Source: DMER01 sp003451645
Lineage (GTDB): Bacteria; Pseudomonadota; Alphaproteobacteria; Micropepsales; Micropepsaceae
NCBI GenBank assembly: GCA_031976175.1
Contig: DALYLR010000047.1
Location: 1 to 21,254, forward strand
Direction: 5' to 3'
Length of the DNA stretch: 21,254 nucleotides
The position numbers and the translations under genes were made by a program. Below, piece after piece: positions 7,954 through 16,233 of this stretch (positions are counted from its first letter, which is position 1; the number at the start of each line of letters is the position of its first letter). The notes beneath the pieces were generated by a model that had not been told where the DNA came from, did not search any database, and was given only the letters and a program-made list of their open reading frames with translations.

Positions 7954-9510
7954 CTACTCCCCCATGATCATGCGGCGTTCCTTGGCGTCATACTTCGCGG
8001 CCGCCTCTTTGTCCGGCACTAGAAGCGACACCACCACGCCCACCAAGAAGGACAGTGGCATGGTCACAAGTGCTGGGTTCTTGAGCGGAAACCAAGCCTC
8101 CTCCATCTTCATGATATCGACCATGATGGTGGGTGAGACCGCGATCAGCACGAGGCTGGAAACAGTGCCAAACACAATCGAACTCACAGCCCCGGCCGTC
8201 GTATAGCCGCGCCAGAAGACGGACAGGACAAGGGCCGGAAAATTGCCGGACGCCGCAACCGCAAAGGCAAGCCCCACCATGAAGGCCACATTCTGCCCCT
8301 TGAATAACACACCCAAACCAATCGCCAAGAGTGCGAGAACCACCGTTGCCGCACGCGCCACCCTCATTTCTTCGACCGCGTTGGACTGCCCGTTGCGGTA
8401 GACCGAGACCCAAAGATCGTGGCTGAGGGCCGCAGCACCTGAAAGCGCCAAGCCCGCCACGACGGCGAGGATCGTCGCAAAAGCCACCGCCGCGATGAAG
8501 CCCAAAAGCCCCGTGCCGCCCAGCGCCTCCGCAAGCAAGGGGGCCGCCATGTTCCCGGCCTTGCTGACCGACGTGATCGCCTCCTGGCCCACGATCACCA
8601 TGGCGCCAAAGCCCAGGATGAACGTCATCAGATAAAACAATCCAATGAGGCCCGTGGCCCAAAAGACCGATTGTCGGGCGGCCTTGGCATCGGGCACCGT
8701 ATAGAACCGCATCAGAATGTGCGGCAGCCCCGCCGTGCCAAACATCAGTGCGAGGCCTAAGGAGATCGCGTCCCAGGGGTTGGCAACCTGCTTTCCTGGC
8801 GCCAGCACCACATCGCCATAGCGTGCCGCCGCTTCTGCGAACAGGGTCAACGGGTTGAAGTTGAACTTGGCAAGGGTCAGCACACAGAGCAACGCCGCAC
8901 CGGCAAGCAACAGCACCGCTTTGACGATTTGAACCCATGTGGTTGCGATCATGCCGCCGAACAACACATAGGCCAGCATGACCAGGCCCACGATCACCAC
9001 CGCGAGTTCGTAACTAATGCCGAACAACAGGCGGATCAGGTCGCCCGCCCCCACCATCTGGGCGATCAGGTAAAACACCACAACTGCCAGGGTGCCGATG
9101 GCCGCCGCGATGCGCACCGGCGTCTGTTTGAGGCGGTAGGCGACCACATCGGCAAAGGTGTATTTGCCCAAATTCCGTAAAGGTTCGGCGATCAGAAACA
9201 ACACCACCGGCCAGCCCACCAGCCAGCCGGTCGAATAGATCAGCCCGTCAAAGCCCGACAGCGAGACGATGCCCGCAATGCCCAGGAAACTCGCCGCACT
9301 CATGTAGTCGCCGGCAAGCGCGAAACCGTTTTGGCGCCCGGAGATCGAGCGCCCGGCCGCGAAATACTCCTCAGTGGTCTTGGTCCGCCGCGCCGCCCAA
9401 TAGGTGATGGCGAGCGTCACAATTACGAAGACAAAGAACAAAGCGATCGCGGTGGGGTTGGGTGTGCCGAGGGTGGTGGCGGCGGGGGCTGTGACGGATT
9501 CGGTGGGCAT
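7954..9510 (-). CDS. actP: Cation/acetate symporter ActP
   Basis: A sodium/solute symporter (SSS) family permease of 518 residues with about 13 membrane helices, matching ActP in length. Diagnostic stretches include TEEYFAAGRSISGRQNGFAL and AGDYMSAASFLGIAGIV near the N-terminus, ISLGLALMFGTAGLPHILMR in the middle, and RFYTVPDAKAARQSVFWATG after it. ActP imports acetate and other short-chain monocarboxylates with a cation. It starts 2 bp after the yjcH stop, so the two form one operon. The stop lies about 120 bp before the rlpA start on the same strand; readthrough into rlpA is possible, though rlpA has its own promoter. Confidence 0.93.
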   Translation of the reverse strand: MPTESVTAPAATTLGTPNPTAIALFFVFVIVTLAITYWAARRTKTTEEYFAAGRSISGRQNGFALAGDYMSAASFLGIAGIVSLSGFDGLIYSTGWLVGWPVVLFLIAEPLRNLGKYTFADVVAYRLKQTPVRIAAAIGTLAVVVFYLIAQMVGAGDLIRLLFGISYELAVVIVGLVMLAYVLFGGMIATTWVQIVKAVLLLAGAALLCVLTLAKFNFNPLTLFAEAAARYGDVVLAPGKQVANPWDAISLGLALMFGTAGLPHILMRFYTVPDAKAARQSVFWATGLIGLFYLMTFILGFGAMVIVGQEAITSVSKAGNMAAPLLAEALGGTGLLGFIAAVAFATILAVVAGLALSGAAALSHDLWVSVYRNGQSNAVEEMRVARAATVVLALLAIGLGVLFKGQNVAFMVGLAFAVAASGNFPALVLSVFWRGYTTAGAVSSIVFGTVSSLVLIAVSPTIMVDIMKMEEAWFPLKNPALVTMPLSFLVGVVVSLLVPDKEAAAKYDAKERRMIMGE

Positions 9511-9512
9511 GA

Positions 9513-9776
9513 TTAGCGGCGCCCCTGCACGCGGCCATCGAAATGGCTATTGGCCCAGCTGACATAAATCCAGGTGGTGATCCAGGCACCAACAATGACA
9601 AGCGCGCCCAAAAGGATCCCAAGGCTCAATCCCGGCACGATCTGGATCGCCATGGTCTCCTTGGCAAAGGCCACCAGGCCAATAAAGCCGAAATAAAGTA
9701 CAAACACCGCTAGGCTCAGCGCGATCGCAATCCGCCAGCGCGTGCGCGCCAGGGATTTCAGGTCAGCATGGTCCAT
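9513..9776 (-). CDS. yjcH: DUF485 inner-membrane protein YjcH
   Basis: An 87-residue DUF485 protein with two transmembrane helices (IAIALSLAVFVLYFGFIGLV and ILLGALVIVGAWITTWIYVS) and the polar C-terminal end WANSHFD typical of the family. The ATG at 9776 is chosen because GGAGGA lies seven bases upstream; a GTG at 9791 would place the Shine-Dalgarno inside the gene. YjcH is nearly always encoded just ahead of ActP and is presumed to assist acetate uptake, though its precise role is not known. The upstream region carries a -10-like GCTAAGAC on the minus strand near 9800, but no clear -35 element was found. Confidence 0.9.
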   Translation of the reverse strand: MDHADLKSLARTRWRIAIALSLAVFVLYFGFIGLVAFAKETMAIQIVPGLSLGILLGALVIVGAWITTWIYVSWANSHFDGRVQGRR

Positions 9777-9940
9777 CAGGGTGTCCTCCACTGAGCGGTC
9801 TTAGCGCCTTTATCTTTTGACCCGAGCGTAAGGCCGCGTTTGCCGTCACCGGCAGTGGACCAATCGCCGCGCACCAACCCGCAATCCCACTTGACCGGCG
9901 CCCCTTTTGGCCGCATGTGAGGCTCTCTCACAGGCACTCA

Positions 9941-10030
9941 GGAAGGGTGGTCGAGTGGTTTAAGGCTCCGGTCTTGAAAACCGGCGTACTGGGAACAGTA
10001 CCGTGGGTTCGAATCCCACCCCTTCCGCCA
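9941..10030 (+). tRNA. tRNA-Ser (anticodon UGA)
   Basis: A 90-base gene with encoded CCA. The acceptor stem pairs GGAAGGG with CCCTTCC, followed by discriminator G and CCA. The anticodon stem CCGGT/ACCGG encloses CTTGAAA, giving anticodon TGA. The long variable arm GTACTG-GGAA-CAGTAC is typical of serine tRNA, and the T arm is GTGGG-TTCGAAT-CCCAC. It reads UCA-type serine codons. A TTGACC at 9891-9896 with a poor -10 (CATGTG, 9914-9919) could be its promoter, but the match is weak. It ends 5 bp from the stop of a convergent gene. Confidence 0.97.
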
Positions 10031-10035
10031 TGCCC

Positions 10036-10992
10036 CTAAAACCGCGCACTCAGACCAATTGCGGCAGAGGCGTCCGTCTCCTCATACTCCACAATGTCGA
10101 GCGTCGAGGTCCGGTTCGTATAGCGCACCGACGCGGTCGCCGTGACGCTCTCGCTCACCTGATAGGCAAGGCTCAATCCCACATAGCTTGTGGTATCCTC
10201 CCGGCCCACAAACAGCACATCCTCATAGAAATTGTCATAGTCGCCATAGGTCACCCCGCCGGTCAGCGACAGCTGCAAGCCATCGCAGAGGCGCGCCGCA
10301 AGGCGCAGCGATGCACCAGCCTCCCAGCGGTCCTGCTCGCTCTGCTCCGCAAAGACCAAGCCCGCAAAGACCACCGGTATGAGCACCACGCCCTCGTCCA
10401 AAACGATCGGACGCGCGGCCCTCAGCGATCCATTGACATAGGCAGACCCATTGTCGAAATCATAGCCGCCATTGAGCCCGCCGGTCACGTCCGCGGTCAG
10501 AACAACCCCGCCCCACACAGGCTCGCTCACATAGAGCGAGCCGATCAGCGCCGCGCTGTCGAACCCACGCTCCGCGTGATAGATCGTCTCGGACAGTGCG
10601 AGCCTCGCCCCCGCATTGATGCTGTCCGCAATGCGCGTGTCGACGCCGATGTCAAACTGCAGCGTCGTATAGGCGCTCGTGGCCTCCTGCAGATCGCCCT
10701 TGTCGACCTCGTTGGTGTGGCCAAGGCCCACATCGAAGGCGACGCTAAAGATGTCTTCCTCAATCAGGACATAGACACCCGGATCGCCGCCAATGTCGGG
10801 CAGCAGGCCCTGCGGCTCGCCGAGACGCTCGCGGACCTGCTCAATGGCGCGGCCGGCTTGATCGCCGCGACTAATGCTCTCGATGACGTCGGCAGGCTGT
10901 GCCATGGCCGCCGCTTGTAGAGAGACCAAACAGGCCAAAGTGACTGCCATTTGTGTGGCCCGCAGGCGGGCTTGAGGGGGCATGATCGGCAT
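10036..10992 (-). CDS. Predicted outer-membrane beta-barrel protein, unknown function
   Basis: A 318-residue exported protein. Residues 1-32 form a signal peptide ending in QAAAMAQ. After a short polar region, from about residue 75 onward it alternates hydrophobic and polar residues in strands (for example LFVGREDTTSYVGLSLAYQV and VTATASVRYTNRTS) separated by acidic turns. It ends in SARF: the terminal Phe is the usual signal for outer-membrane barrel assembly. Length and strand pattern suggest a barrel of roughly 12-14 strands, an estimate only. It starts 5 bp after the 927-residue protein gene, so the two are co-transcribed. I do not recognise a specific family; a surface anchor or pore for its operon partners is inference. 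Confidence 0.7.
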   Translation of the reverse strand: MPIMPPQARLRATQMAVTLACLVSLQAAAMAQPADVIESISRGDQAGRAIEQVRERLGEPQGLLPDIGGDPGVYVLIEEDIFSVAFDVGLGHTNEVDKGDLQEATSAYTTLQFDIGVDTRIADSINAGARLALSETIYHAERGFDSAALIGSLYVSEPVWGGVVLTADVTGGLNGGYDFDNGSAYVNGSLRAARPIVLDEGVVLIPVVFAGLVFAEQSEQDRWEAGASLRLAARLCDGLQLSLTGGVTYGDYDNFYEDVLFVGREDTTSYVGLSLAYQVSESVTATASVRYTNRTSTLDIVEYEETDASAAIGLSARF

Positions 10993-10997
10993 GAGGA

Positions 10998-13781
10998 TTA
11001 TCGTCCTGTCTGAACGCGCAGGATGGCGATCTCGCCTGTGCGCAATTGGTATTGTTGAACCGGATCCCCATCCACGACGTTGTCTATTGTTATCTCCGCC
11101 GTATTGGGGCTGGCGAAGCCTTCGTTGACCGCAAAGATTTCAACGCGGCCAACCCCTTGCCTCAGATTGCTCTGAATGGCGGTCCCCGCGTTTGTGAGGG
11201 ACAATCGCTGTCTGAAGAGTGTCTGGCCCAACTGGGTAATCGTAATGTCGATAATGTCACCGTCTTCGAGACCAAAATCCCGGAAGATAGCCGTAAGGGT
11301 CGTGCCTGAAATGGCCAAATCGCTCAAGCCCGCCGTCGAGTCGATAAACCGGCTGTCGTTGAGCAAGTCTCCCAGCAAGACTTGCGCCCGCGCCAATTCA
11401 TGCTGGGCTTCCGAGGCCCACAAGCCGATGGCGCCAGTGCCCACACCGGGCGACCACGCCCATTGCCGGAAGCCGGTGTCGCGCGCCTTGGCAATCAGGT
11501 TTCGCGAGTCCGCCAGCGCAGCCGCAAGGTTGGGATAGCCCGCCGCCCGCGCCAGCGCGTTGAGCCGGTTGATGTCCTGTTCCAACAACCATTCCGCATA
11601 GGGCGACAGATCGGTGGCAATGACGCCCGACAGCCCCTTCCCCGTCAGGCCGCCAAAATCGAACATATTGTTTTCAATGAAGTCGCCGAACAATTCCGTG
11701 AGGTCTTGATGGTTTGCCTTCAACTTGTCCCAAGCAGCCTTTTCCCGCTGTCGACGCTCTTCAGCTGCGAGCATCTGCTCGGTGAACAGAATGTTGAGAA
11801 GCTCCGTTGTGATCTCTGTGCCGCTCAGATCGCCCCAGTCGTAATCTCCGCCCTCCGCCCCAATGAGATCGCCAGTCAGTGTCCCGTCAAAGGCATCGCC
11901 CAGGTCACCAATATCGCCGAATTCTTGTTCAAGCTTCAGACGCTCTCGCCGCTCTTTGGCGCGCTGGGAAATGGCGTCGCGTTGCTCCTTGGTCAGCGTG
12001 GGGTAGTCAGGGTCGCCGGGCAGTTGGGGCTGGCGCTCGGTTTCCGTCGCCTGTTCGGACCCGCCACCCTGCTGGCGCAAGGCATCCCGATACTTCTGCG
12101 CCTGCGTCAGCGCCAAGGTCTTCAACCTGTTGATCTCGGCGATATCGGCATCAATCTGGCCGAGGAGTTCTTGGATTCTGCGGCCCTCATCGCGGATCTG
12201 CTGCGTCCGGCGTTGCGAGAGTTCGATCTCCTGCCGCCGGGCAAGAAGCTCTTGCCGGTTTGCCTCGAGGCTGCCCGCGATGGCTTGCCGAATATCGGCG
12301 GCATCCTCTAGAATTGACAACGGGTTTGCGGCATTCAGGATGTATCCACCGATACGCCCTGCCGCATTTTGCCAACTAAGATCGGCATAGTTGTCCTCAA
12401 GGCTACCAAAGCCTCGATTAGACCCTGCCAGCCGCCCGATATTTCCTGCAAAATCTTCCGCATCCAGCAAAGCGCCGATACCGCCCAGACCTTTGGTGAG
12501 AAACTTCGCGCCCTTGCCCATCAATTGCAGAACTTTTTTGCCTTTGCTTGCTCCCGGAGGCTTGATTGCTCCTGGCAGGTTCTCCTCACCGGGTAATGGG
12601 AGAAACGGCTGAGGCGGCTTTCGGGCTGGTGGCGGCGCGCCCGCAGTTCCAGCCGCCGGGGGTTTAACAGCGCCAGGCAAATCCTCTTCTCCGGGCATTG
12701 GAAGAAAGGGTTTGGGCGGCGGCGGAGGTGGTGGCGAAGGTGGGTTTGATTGACGTGACCCTGGCCGTGTCGGAAGCTGCACCGATCCCCCGGCGATGGT
12801 AATCTGCCCGCCCGAACCTGCCGCTGCCGTGCCGCCCGGCGCGTTGGGAGAACCTTCGGCAACCGACAAGCCGACAACGGTGAGGCCTGCGGCTGCGGCG
12901 AAGAAATCGCCATTCGCCATCGCATCGATTTGCTGATCCGTCGGCCTGGCCAAGTGATAACCGGGGCGGCCGGTTTCGCCTTTCAACGCGCCGTCGATCA
13001 AGGCCCTGCCAGCCGCGAAACGGCGCAGATCGAGGAGCGCCCTGCCCTCCTCGTCCGTCGCATGGGAGGACTGTTCGACATACATGGGCCGAGCAGCGGC
13101 TGTCCCGGCGCCCGCAGATGCCCGATGGCGGACTGCGAGATAGTACGTGACCCCGCCCTTTGCGTCCGTGATAGCCGCACCGTTGGCCCAATGGACCAGC
13201 TGCTCGCCTTGTGCGCTCGTGTATGCAAAGGCCGGGATGTCGAAACTGATCAGCGCAAAGCGGCGGCCTTCGAAATCCGCATACCGCTTGTTGACATTGA
13301 TGATAGCGGGCGCGCCCTTCAGGCGCGGCAAATCCAGTTGCGCAAGGGTCACCGCAAACCGCGCGTTGAACGGACCGCCCCCGGCATCGTGCTTGATCAT
13401 CAGCGGACGGATGACATGGTTGAAATAGCGGGTGAATGCTTCCGGCCCATGCATCCGTTGGGTCGCGTAATCATAGCGATAGGCGAAATCAACGGGACGC
13501 TCTTCCGGCTCCTGCACGCCGCCGCCTGTGGTCTCTATGGCCGTTTGAAGGGCTGCGGCGCCATTCAACTCATCATACATGGTAACGGCCTCGCGACCCT
13601 TACGGATCCGCGAGACGCGCATGTGCTTTTTCTCCGAGTACAGGACAATCCCATCGGACATTTCGCGGGTAAAGAACGCCTCGTAGCGCTGCTTTTCTTG
13701 CGGCTGTGTGGCAGTTGACGCTGCCGCATCCCCAACGGTGATGGCTGCGGTCAAGAGGAGAGCCATTTTGAAATTGCGCAT
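10998..13781 (-). CDS. Large exported protein with proline-rich repeats, coiled coil and C-terminal beta domain; unknown function
   Basis: A 927-residue protein I cannot assign to a named family. A signal peptide (about residues 1-22) is followed by a mixed alpha/beta region of roughly 280 residues, then a Gly/Ala-rich link and a polyproline run. Residues 358-375 and 392-409 are two copies of PFLPxPGEExLPGAxKPP. A Gly-rich hydrophobic segment (KGAKFLTKGLGGIGALLDAE, about 425-445) precedes a charged coiled coil (about 490-570). A second helical region lies near 660-710. The final 109 residues (from LSDLAISGTT) look like a beta-sandwich: GLEDGDIIDITI, LRQGVGRVEIFAVNEG and ASPNTAEITI resemble small adhesion-type modules. 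The start has GCGAGGT upstream and lies 12 nt after the preceding gene. It is probably periplasmic or surface-exposed and may work with the barrel protein encoded next. Confidence 0.7.
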   Translation of the reverse strand: MRNFKMALLLTAAITVGDAAASTATQPQEKQRYEAFFTREMSDGIVLYSEKKHMRVSRIRKGREAVTMYDELNGAAALQTAIETTGGGVQEPEERPVDFAYRYDYATQRMHGPEAFTRYFNHVIRPLMIKHDAGGGPFNARFAVTLAQLDLPRLKGAPAIINVNKRYADFEGRRFALISFDIPAFAYTSAQGEQLVHWANGAAITDAKGGVTYYLAVRHRASAGAGTAAARPMYVEQSSHATDEEGRALLDLRRFAAGRALIDGALKGETGRPGYHLARPTDQQIDAMANGDFFAAAAGLTVVGLSVAEGSPNAPGGTAAAGSGGQITIAGGSVQLPTRPGSRQSNPPSPPPPPPPKPFLPMPGEEDLPGAVKPPAAGTAGAPPPARKPPQPFLPLPGEENLPGAIKPPGASKGKKVLQLMGKGAKFLTKGLGGIGALLDAEDFAGNIGRLAGSNRGFGSLEDNYADLSWQNAAGRIGGYILNAANPLSILEDAADIRQAIAGSLEANRQELLARRQEIELSQRRTQQIRDEGRRIQELLGQIDADIAEINRLKTLALTQAQKYRDALRQQGGGSEQATETERQPQLPGDPDYPTLTKEQRDAISQRAKERRERLKLEQEFGDIGDLGDAFDGTLTGDLIGAEGGDYDWGDLSGTEITTELLNILFTEQMLAAEERRQREKAAWDKLKANHQDLTELFGDFIENNMFDFGGLTGKGLSGVIATDLSPYAEWLLEQDINRLNALARAAGYPNLAAALADSRNLIAKARDTGFRQWAWSPGVGTGAIGLWASEAQHELARAQVLLGDLLNDSRFIDSTAGLSDLAISGTTLTAIFRDFGLEDGDIIDITITQLGQTLFRQRLSLTNAGTAIQSNLRQGVGRVEIFAVNEGFASPNTAEITIDNVVDGDPVQQYQLRTGEIAILRVQTGR
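12555..12710 (-). repeat. Two-copy coding repeat PFLPxPGEExLPGAxKPP
   Basis: Two 54-bp units inside the 927-residue protein gene, at 12657-12710 and 12555-12608, encode 18-residue peptides identical at 15 positions. The three differences are conservative (M/L, D/N, V/I), while the DNA differs more at third positions, so selection appears to hold the peptide. They are separated by a Pro/Ala-rich 16-residue spacer. Confidence 0.85.
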
Positions 13782-13793
13782 CGTGGACCTCGC

Positions 13794-14664
13794 CTACTCA
13801 ACCGAAGATATGAAAATGAAATCAGAGAATGGCCGTGTACGGAGCGTTACGCGGCCGGCGCGCCAAACACCCGGCTCGGCGCCCCGCTGCACTTGGGAGG
13901 TTGCGGCTCCACCAAAGCTTGAAATCACTTGCCGTGCCACGAGCAGGCGCGCGTCTTGGCCGCCGCCATTGAGGTCTTCACCGCCGTAAGGAGCCGGGTC
14001 GAGCAATTGCGCGAACACTGCCACGTCGCCTGACGCAAGAGCTCCCGCCGCGCGTTCAACCACCATCTCCTCGATTTGGCCGGGATCGCTCACCCCGGAA
14101 TAGCGGATGCGAACCACTTCCGGGGCCCCCATAACCGAGGCGCGGCCCGCCTCCGTGCGCTGGCCGCCTGGCGATTGCAGGTCGAGCAAGGTGCGACGGT
14201 AACGTCCAAAGAAAAGGCCCCATTCCTGACCCTCGGCCACATCGGCTTGCCACAGCCTGCACTGCAGGATCCCGCGAATCACCGAGCAAGACCCGGGCGC
14301 GGCCCGCATCAAAGGTCACGATGCTGGGCGCCCGGCCGTACGGTGGGATCAGGATCGCCTCGCCCGCCACCGCTGTCAAAGAGCCTAGAACCGCTTCTCC
14401 ACTGGCGACGGCCACATAGGCCCCATCTGCCGCCCCGCCCGCTAAGCCATTGACATTATTCATGGTCACCGTTTGGCCACCGATGGTCATTTGGCCGCTT
14501 TCATTCGTAACGACCACTTGCACACCGGGCCTTAAGGCTCTGAGGTCAGAGAGCCTCCCTCCCTCTAAATAGTAGTATTCGGCCTTGACCGCGCCGCTCC
14601 CGAAAGCAACACCAAAACACAACAGCAACCTACCGGCCGAACTAAGCAGTCTACACCTTGGCAT
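13794..14664 (-). pseudogene. Exported protein, FecR-like in outline, broken by a one-base frameshift
   Basis: Two overlapping frames together make one protein of about 289 residues. The first frame runs from ATG 14664 with a signal peptide (RLLLCFGVAFGSGAVKA) and a beta-rich region (QTVTMNNVNGLAGG, GEAVLGSLTAVAGEAILIPP). It stays protein-like to about 14240-14270, after which it turns into Arg/Pro/Gly-rich noise. The second frame takes over there (VAEGQEWGLFFGRYRRTLLD) and continues to the TAG at 13794. The span of 871 bases is one more than a multiple of three, consistent with a single extra base. The beta-rich part recalls FecR-type periplasmic domains, but this is a weak resemblance. It heads the three-gene envelope operon, ending 12 nt before the 927-residue protein gene. 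A sequencing error is as likely as a real mutation. Confidence 0.6.
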
Positions 14665-14744
14665 GCGCGCAAACCCCGAACATTGCAATTCAGCGCAGAC
14701 TGCGGTGCCATAATTGCTCGATCACCTCGTCTGACTGTGCCTAT

Positions 14745-14773
14745 CCGTTAGCGTCTATCCACAGGATGATCAA
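14745..14773 (-). promoter_or_regulatory. Candidate promoter of the three-gene envelope operon
   Basis: On the minus strand TTGATCA (14767-14773), 14 bases and GCTAACGG (14745-14752) partly fit the alphaproteobacterial pattern TTGACGS-N10-14-GCTANAWC. Transcription would start near 14739, about 75 bases before the ATG at 14664. The -10 block matches only in its first half, so this is tentative. Confidence 0.35.
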
Positions 14774-14975
14774 CCTGGACGCCTCTGTTAACCACGTTCT
14801 AACGCTGCTCAGTCCGTGCTCGGCGCGTGTGTGCCACAGCGCCTCGAACAAGCACCTGGGAATTTGACCTGTCCGCAAACAATCTGCACTGGATTGGCGT
14901 TGCTGCTTGTGCTCATTTTAAATTTCACAGCCTGCGGTAGCGCGGAGCAATCCTGATCATTCTTGGCGGAGAAAC

Positions 14976-15206
14976 ATGCGAATGAAACGCTCGACACGCA
15001 TTCTGATTGCTGGCGTGGTTATTGAACTGCTGTTGTTCGGGATCGGCTATTACTTGCTCGAGCAGATGCGGACAGGCGCCTTGACGCCGTCCGGCAGTGC
15101 TGCTGAGGCGGCCAGCACAATCACCACCATTATTGGTGGTGCCATGGGCGCGCTCGGCGCCATCGTCATGGTGATGTATCTGGTGGTGCGGCGCCAAGAG
15201 CGCTGA
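14976..15206 (+). CDS. Small two-helix membrane protein, unknown function
   Basis: A 76-residue protein with two predicted membrane helices: ILIAGVVIELLLFGIGYYLL (about 8-27) and a Gly/Ala/Met-rich one (IIGGAMGALGAIVMVMYLVV, about 53-72). A short polar loop of about 25 residues separates them and the end RRQER is basic, which places both termini in the cytoplasm by the positive-inside rule. The ATG has GGCGGAG four to five bases upstream, good support that it is a real gene. It stands alone, divergent from the envelope operon and ending 13 bp from the convergent universal stress protein gene. I do not recognise the family. Confidence 0.7.
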   Translation: MRMKRSTRILIAGVVIELLLFGIGYYLLEQMRTGALTPSGSAAEAASTITTIIGGAMGALGAIVMVMYLVVRRQER

Positions 15207-15219
15207 CGCTAGCTGCCCG

Positions 15220-16056
15220 CTATCGTCCCAGAGGCACCGGCGCCGACAGCACCGGGCACGGCGCGCGGCGCAAAACCTGCTCCGTGGTCGACCCGTTGAG
15301 GGCATCCATCAATCCGTCATGGCCTGCGGTGGCCATCACGATCAGACCGGCGTCGCAGTCCTCTGCTTCCTCCAGGAGCCGGTCGACGACATTGCCACCG
15401 GGAAGAAAGACCGTGCCGGCGGGAAAGCCCTTGTCATCCGCCCGAGCCGCGCCAGGGTGGTCGCCAAAATGCACGAAGCGGACCTCCGCGGTATCCCCGG
15501 CAAGCTTGCGCATGGCGGCCGCAAGCTCTATCGCTGGGGCGGGCCGTGGGTCGTCGCTGATGGGCACGAGAATCTTCCCAAGCCGGAACTCGCCCGTGGC
15601 GGGCACCACAAATCCTTGCGTTTGTGGCGACACAAACAGTGCGTTCACATGCGCCCGGCGCGCGACTGTTTCGGCAACTGACCCGTGGAGCCACCGCGGC
15701 AGCCCTTCCCGCCCCTCTGTGGCCATGACAAAGAGCTGGCTTGGGTGGCGTTCTTGATAGTGGAGCACAGCCGAGACTGGGTTTTGCGGGGGCAGCTCAA
15801 TCTTGTCGATCTTGATCCCAAACTTCTCACCCACCGCCTGCATGCTGTCGAACTCATCCATGAGCTTCCATTGGGCCAACATATGGCGGACCCTTGGGCC
15901 CACATTGCCGGCCCACTCATCCTCGCGCGACGCGACATGGACAATGTGCAAGTCGCATTGGGCGGAGACGGCTAATTTCAGGGCGTGCACAAAGGCGTCC
16001 ATCGAGGTGTCTGAGAAATCCGTCGGGTGCAAAATAGCCTTAACATTCGCGAGCAT
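15220..16056 (-). CDS. Universal stress protein, tandem UspA domains
   Basis: A 278-residue cytoplasmic protein made of two UspA-like domains. Domain 1 begins AILHPTDFSDTSMDAFVHAL and ends with MATEGREGLPRWLHGSVAET; domain 2 begins KILVPISDDPRPAPAIELAA and ends with MATAGHDGLMDALNGSTTEQ and APCPVLSAP. Both carry a nucleotide-binding type signature, here G-x2-G-x6-G-S, shorter than the G-x2-G-x9-G-S/T of ATP-binding Usp proteins. Such shorter loops are seen in many tandem Usp proteins; whether it binds ATP is open. AAAGGTC upstream of the ATG at 16056 supports the start. It is a single gene divergent from the DUF1007 gene and is presumably induced by stress, though no regulatory site was recognised. 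Confidence 0.88.
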   Translation of the reverse strand: MLANVKAILHPTDFSDTSMDAFVHALKLAVSAQCDLHIVHVASREDEWAGNVGPRVRHMLAQWKLMDEFDSMQAVGEKFGIKIDKIELPPQNPVSAVLHYQERHPSQLFVMATEGREGLPRWLHGSVAETVARRAHVNALFVSPQTQGFVVPATGEFRLGKILVPISDDPRPAPAIELAAAMRKLAGDTAEVRFVHFGDHPGAARADDKGFPAGTVFLPGGNVVDRLLEEAEDCDAGLIVMATAGHDGLMDALNGSTTEQVLRRAPCPVLSAPVPLGR

Positions 16057-16233
16057 GGGGGCTGACCTTTAATGAGGTGGCGAGGGGCGCGACTCAGAAG
16101 CGGCATTGCGATGCTATCAAGACCTGGCCGCCTCCGTCTGTCGTTGACCTGGCGCAAGGGCCATGCGGCCCCATCGCTGGAAAGTTGGGTAAAACATGCT
16201 AAGTAGGGCGGGTCACATCCAGGAGTTCGCCAA

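Noticed and set aside
7988..8938. A 316-codon minus-strand frame inside actP
   Set aside because: It is an alternative frame of the actP gene, rich in Gly/Arg/Cys, without membrane segments or a start site.
9941..10030. tRNA-Ser as an integration site for a mobile element
   Set aside because: No second copy of the tRNA 3' end, integrase or composition change was found in the window.
11382..12311. Plus-strand frames opposite the 927-residue protein gene, also 12930-13718
   Set aside because: The minus-strand protein has a signal peptide, ordered domains and repeat conservation; the plus-strand frames show none of these.
16197..16225. Possible metal-responsive operator ahead of the DUF1007 gene
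   Set aside because: The GCTAAGTAGGGCGGGT stretch superficially resembles a G-tract RcnR site but lacks the flanking inverted repeat.
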